From assembly GCF_002797415.1 (NCBI RefSeq), contig NZ_KZ454944.1:457745-521744 (forward strand): 64,000 bases of DNA, written 5' to 3'. The first letter of the stretch is position 1. Each line of letters starts with the position of its first letter. The DNA is from Bacillus alkalisoli. GTDB taxonomy: Bacteria; Bacillota; Bacilli; Bacillales; Bacillaceae_I. Below the pieces are notes generated by a model. It was not told the origin of the DNA. It did not search any database and was given only the letters and a program-made list of their open reading frames with translations. The position numbers and the translations under genes were made by a program. Shown piece after piece: positions 61,601-64,000 of this stretch.

Positions 61601-64000
61601 ATTATGATATAAAATTAATAGACAACGCAGAAAAAATTGGCTTCCTTTTTGTGAATAAAAACAATGGCCAACAGACTGGAGATATGACGTTCGAGATGTT
61701 AAAAGATCATAACATGTTGTTTGTAAAAGAAGGAGAGGACAGTGTGTACACAGATCCATATGGTGCGGTACCAATTGCGCTATTGTCTGGGGAAGTTCTT
61801 TCTGATAAGAAAATTACCCTTCTTTTCACAACAACAGAAGGATTGCATGTAGAAGATTTAATGGAGCAATTAGAAATGAAGGATGTTGATGGGAACACAG
61901 TAGTTGTCACAAGCATTACGATTGAAGATAGTAAGCGAGTGACGCTTCATGGTGAGTTTGACTTAGAGAAAGTTCCGTTTACTGTAACGCTTGGGGATCG
62001 TACGATTTTGGCGAAAACTGGCTGGCGCTTAATCGATGAAATGTACGGTTATGACGGAAAGCTTGGGGCAGAGTTGCACCATGACGGTACAGCGACGTTG
62101 AAAGTGTGGTCGCCGAAAGCGGAAGATGTAAAGGTTGTTTTATATGATAAAGACGACCAAAACGTGATTGTTCGTGAAATGGACATGGTAAAAGGAGACC
62201 GCGGTGTGTGGAGCGTGGAACTATCCATGTTTAATACGGGATTGGATTCTTTAAGAGGCTACTACTATCACTACGCGATTACACATAATGGTGAAACGAA
62301 GTTAGCGTTAGACCCTTACGCGAAGTCGATGGCAGCGTGGAGTCATACTAGTGGTGACCCTGTAGGGAAAGCGGCAATTGTGGATATTGGCAGCATCGGT
62401 CCAGATTTAGATTACGCAAACATCCCTGGCTATGAAAAGCGTGAAGATGCGATTATTTATGAAGTGCACGTTCGTGACTTTACGTCCGATCCGAATATTG
62501 CGGAAAGTTTAAAAGCGCAGTTCGGTACGTTTGCTTCTTTTGTGGAAAAATTAGATTATATTCAAGAACTAGGTGTGACGCACGTTCAGCTATTACCTGT
62601 TATGAGCTATTTCTTTGGGGATGAGCTGAAAAATGGCGAGAGAATGCTAGAGTATGCGTCAACGCAAACGAACTACAACTGGGGTTATGACCCGCACAGT
62701 TATTTCTCTTTATCTGGTATGTATTCTGAAAATCCGAATGATCCGGAGCTGAGAATTGCCGAATTTAAGAATTTAATTAATGAGATTCATAAGCGTGATA
62801 TGGGTGTTATTCTAGATGTTGTTTACAACCATACGGCGAGAGTTGGGATTCTTGAAGACCTAGTGCCGAATTATTATCACTTTATGGATGCAGATGGCAC
62901 GCCACGCACAAGTTTTGGTGGTGGACGTTTAGGTACCACACATAAAATGGCACGTCGTGTGTTAGTTGATTCGATTCTTCATTGGGTAAGTGAGTACAAA
63001 GTAGATGGTTTCCGTTTTGATATGATGGGTGACCATGATGCAGAAAGTATTCAAATGGCGTTTGATAAGGCCCGAGAACTAAATCCGAATATTGTGATGA
63101 TCGGGGAAGGCTGGCGCACTTTTGCAGGAGATGAAGGAGACCCGGTGCAAGCGGCTGACCAAGATTGGATGCAGTATACAGAGGCAGTTGGAAGTTTTTC
63201 TGATGAATTCCGTAATGAGTTGAAGTCAGGTTTCGGTAGCGAAGGGGAGCCTCGTTTCATTACAGGTGGAGCTCGTAATGTGAGTCAGATTTTTGATAAC
63301 ATAAAAGCGCAGCCACATAACTTCGTGGCGGATCAACCTGGTGATGTTGTTCCTTATATTGAAGCACATGATAATTTAACGTTGTACGATGTTATTGCAC
63401 AGTCGATTAAGAAAGACCCTGATATTGCAGAAAATAATTTGGAGATTCATAAGCGTATCCGAATTGGTAATGCGATGGTACTAACGTCGCAAGGTACGGC
63501 ATTTATCCATGCTGGCCAAGAGTTTGGGCGTACAAAGCAGTGGAGAGCAGAGGCTGCGGAGGCACCTTATAAGTCAACATATATGACGGATAAAGATGGC
63601 AATCCGTTCTTGTTCCCTTACTTTATCCACGATTCTTATGATTCGTCGGATATTATTAACCGATTTGATTGGGAAAAGGCGACAAATGCAGAGTTGTTCC
63701 CGATTAATAACGTGACGCGTGAGTACACGGCTGGTCTAATTGCGTTACGTCGTTCCACAGATGCGTTCCGTTTAGGTACGAAGGAATTAGTGGATGCGAA
63801 TGTGACGATGGTAGAGGCGCCGGAAGTGAAGGAGCGCGATGTAGTTGTTGCTTATCGCAGCGAAGCAACAAACGGTGATGTGTATTACGTGTTCGTGAAC
63901 GCGGATATGCAGGCAAGAACGTTTACACTTGGAGAAGATTTAACTTCTGGAATCGTTGTTGTGGACGGAGATGAAGCTGGTGTTGTGGAAGTGTCAGAGC
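58618..64000 (+). CDS. Two-domain alkaline amylopullulanase (alpha-amylase plus type I pullulanase), 3' end outside window
   Basis: The start is ATG 58618 after GAAAGGGG; the frame is open for about 1,794 codons to the window edge. Order: signal peptide (to about 33, ATA); CBM41-like unit (about 42-140, RFSYERADQNYGDWDLWVWG); a beta-sandwich; GH13 alpha-amylase (about 345-730) with DVVLNH (about 466), RVDTVKH (nucleophile Asp, about 554), IGESW (acid Glu) and GSHDE; two more CBM41 units (RIHYQRTDNSYENLGLWLWG about 840, RIHYDRNNNDYDGWGLWNW about 950); a CBM48-like domain; then GH13_14 pullulanase with YNWGYDP, DVVYNH, GFRFDMMGD, IGEGW and EAHDN (about 1352-1581). It cuts alpha-1,4 and alpha-1,6 bonds in two separate sites, as in the alkaline amylopullulanase of Bacillus sp. 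KSM-1378. Confidence 0.95.
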   Translation, partial: MKRKSFQKGMAILLSILLVISMFPGYITTATAETTTTESVERQIRFSYERADQNYGDWDLWVWGTGVKDGDIKFTEFKDGKAYATILVSENADSVGFIVRKPDWSEKDIDADRNITLHKTEPITKVHVKSGEYDFHTVPEVAGPVISDGNAHFYYRNPALYTTNEMHKVEKVELEILGQRYELEAQPKNERFAFTLENVPNGEHEYTYFVTIDGTTTQVTDPYNTALGKSTIKLVQSAVEVNASVYPAAVNYNENAVVTVDYTTESDAVIREVSINLSAIGGKEKVAIDPELNEITVAVDQKITAGVKELPIVAIDQFGNRHQGKAILEVKARTFTGEEADFDWDEAIIYFMLTDRFFDGDASNNDPYGIGYDKTKPGTYQGGDFKGITQKLDYLNELGINTIWINPIVENIKYDVRHAEPGTPYYGYHGYWASNFGELNPHFGTMADFHELIDEAHNRGMKIMIDVVLNHTGYGLKADDAKYSHIPHFPTDEDRARFDGMLRAGGTDTIRGELAGLPDFITEDPAVRAQIIEWQVDWIEKSRTESGNTIDYFRVDTVKHVENTTWMAFKNALTKEMPEFKMIGESWGANANDDHGYLHNGMMDSLLDFEFKNIARDFANGQILSAQSRLENRNNKLSNGATVGNFLGSHDEERFLEIVGGDLGKYQVAASLQLTAKGQPVIYYGEELGLGGKANYPYYDNRQNMPWQEIDGNRTLAHYKKVLAFRNEHATVFAKGAREKVAGSDQDQYLLFSRSYNGDAVYVGLNTAKATKEITVNAGSEHAVVTNHYKNTTHAADKNGHVTLSLPSMEDGGTALFTVDNGSLSELPKGDVGEIPADTIRIHYQRTDNSYENLGLWLWGDVASPSENWPSGGTKFQADQVTSYGAYVDVPMKKGAENIGFLVLNVTNGDKDGEDKWVELFSPDINELWIKQGSDQVSLYEPVDLPANTVRIHYDRNNNDYDGWGLWNWHDVQSPSDGWPNGAADAAGVGKHGAYYDIKLIDNAEKIGFLFVNKNNGQQTGDMTFEMLKDHNMLFVKEGEDSVYTDPYGAVPIALLSGEVLSDKKITLLFTTTEGLHVEDLMEQLEMKDVDGNTVVVTSITIEDSKRVTLHGEFDLEKVPFTVTLGDRTILAKTGWRLIDEMYGYDGKLGAELHHDGTATLKVWSPKAEDVKVVLYDKDDQNVIVREMDMVKGDRGVWSVELSMFNTGLDSLRGYYYHYAITHNGETKLALDPYAKSMAAWSHTSGDPVGKAAIVDIGSIGPDLDYANIPGYEKREDAIIYEVHVRDFTSDPNIAESLKAQFGTFASFVEKLDYIQELGVTHVQLLPVMSYFFGDELKNGERMLEYASTQTNYNWGYDPHSYFSLSGMYSENPNDPELRIAEFKNLINEIHKRDMGVILDVVYNHTARVGILEDLVPNYYHFMDADGTPRTSFGGGRLGTTHKMARRVLVDSILHWVSEYKVDGFRFDMMGDHDAESIQMAFDKARELNPNIVMIGEGWRTFAGDEGDPVQAADQDWMQYTEAVGSFSDEFRNELKSGFGSEGEPRFITGGARNVSQIFDNIKAQPHNFVADQPGDVVPYIEAHDNLTLYDVIAQSIKKDPDIAENNLEIHKRIRIGNAMVLTSQGTAFIHAGQEFGRTKQWRAEAAEAPYKSTYMTDKDGNPFLFPYFIHDSYDSSDIINRFDWEKATNAELFPINNVTREYTAGLIALRRSTDAFRLGTKELVDANVTMVEAPEVKERDVVVAYRSEATNGDVYYVFVNADMQARTFTLGEDLTSGIVVVDGDEAGVVEVSE

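Noticed and set aside
61394-61916. Frames opposite or inside the amylopullulanase gene
   Set aside because: The long GH13 frame continues without interruption through this part with clear CBM41 motifs; the others are shadows.
1-64000. Prophage or antiphage defence island
   Set aside because: Apart from the NERD protein and the orphan GTPase, neither of which is specific, no phage structural, integrase, restriction or toxin-antitoxin genes were recognised.

Overview
The window looks like chromosomal DNA of an alkaliphilic, spore-forming member of the Bacillaceae. The evidence is AT-rich DNA with strong AGGAGG-type ribosome binding sites, frequent GTG/TTG starts, spore proteins (Tgl transglutaminase, a YjcZ-type peptide), an ECF sigma/anti-sigma pair, LPXTG-type anchoring, two secreted subtilases (one of the KP-43 type) and a two-headed alkaline amylopullulanase. 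A Sutcliffiella or Bacillus halmapalus/cohnii-like host is my best guess, by inference only.

Layout. 1-4.5 kb: the end of a secreted protein gene, a lipoprotein, and a MacA/MacB-like ABC operon. 4.8-12.8 kb: a secreted PLC-like protein with C-terminal propeller-like repeats, then a minus-strand sugar-ABC operon (inositol-monophosphatase-like enzyme, permease, binding lipoprotein, permease, metallo-beta-lactamase-fold hydrolase) beside a GntR/UTRA regulator. 12.9-16.9 kb: a protease-associated-domain gene remnant, a DegV protein, and a nested mobile locus in which an IS110-family element sits inside a REP-like palindrome next to a REP-associated tyrosine transposase (RAYT). 16.9-24.1 kb: an LRR surface protein with an LPNTA anchor, a KP-43-like subtilase, a small anchored protein, and the sigma/anti-sigma pair. 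24.3-34.3 kb: a pRiA4b ORF-3-like protein, NagA, YjcZ, Tgl, a GTPase, a PAP2 phosphatase, a MEDS-domain hybrid histidine kinase, a transposase/phosphoesterase scar, and a subtilisin. 34.4-44.6 kb: two divergent paralogous membrane-anchored proteins, an OatA-like acyltransferase, a sigma factor, a CWB2 wall protein, and a broken amidase gene. 44.8-53.2 kb: a complete Flp/Tad pilus operon on the minus strand headed by a c-di-GMP-I (GEMM) riboswitch, with a second GEMM riboswitch at its far end on the plus strand driving a 40-residue reading frame. 53.5-64 kb: DUF192, NERD, TetR/MFS, and the CcpA-controlled amylopullulanase, which runs off the window.

Two things stand out. First, the IS110 element has recognisable ends. 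Its upstream non-coding region holds a stem-closed segment containing one 9-nt match to the interrupted REP target and one 9-nt match to the element's own right end, as expected for a bridge RNA. Second, the region is full of dispersed non-coding repeats. These are three palindrome types that all begin GGGAC and end GTCCC, and four arrays of TCGGCG units. Each array has seven or eight units phased at 21/20 bp, and two of the four have exactly the same spacing series. Several genes have their stop codon or last residues supplied by a palindrome. I saw no tRNA, rRNA or CRISPR array.
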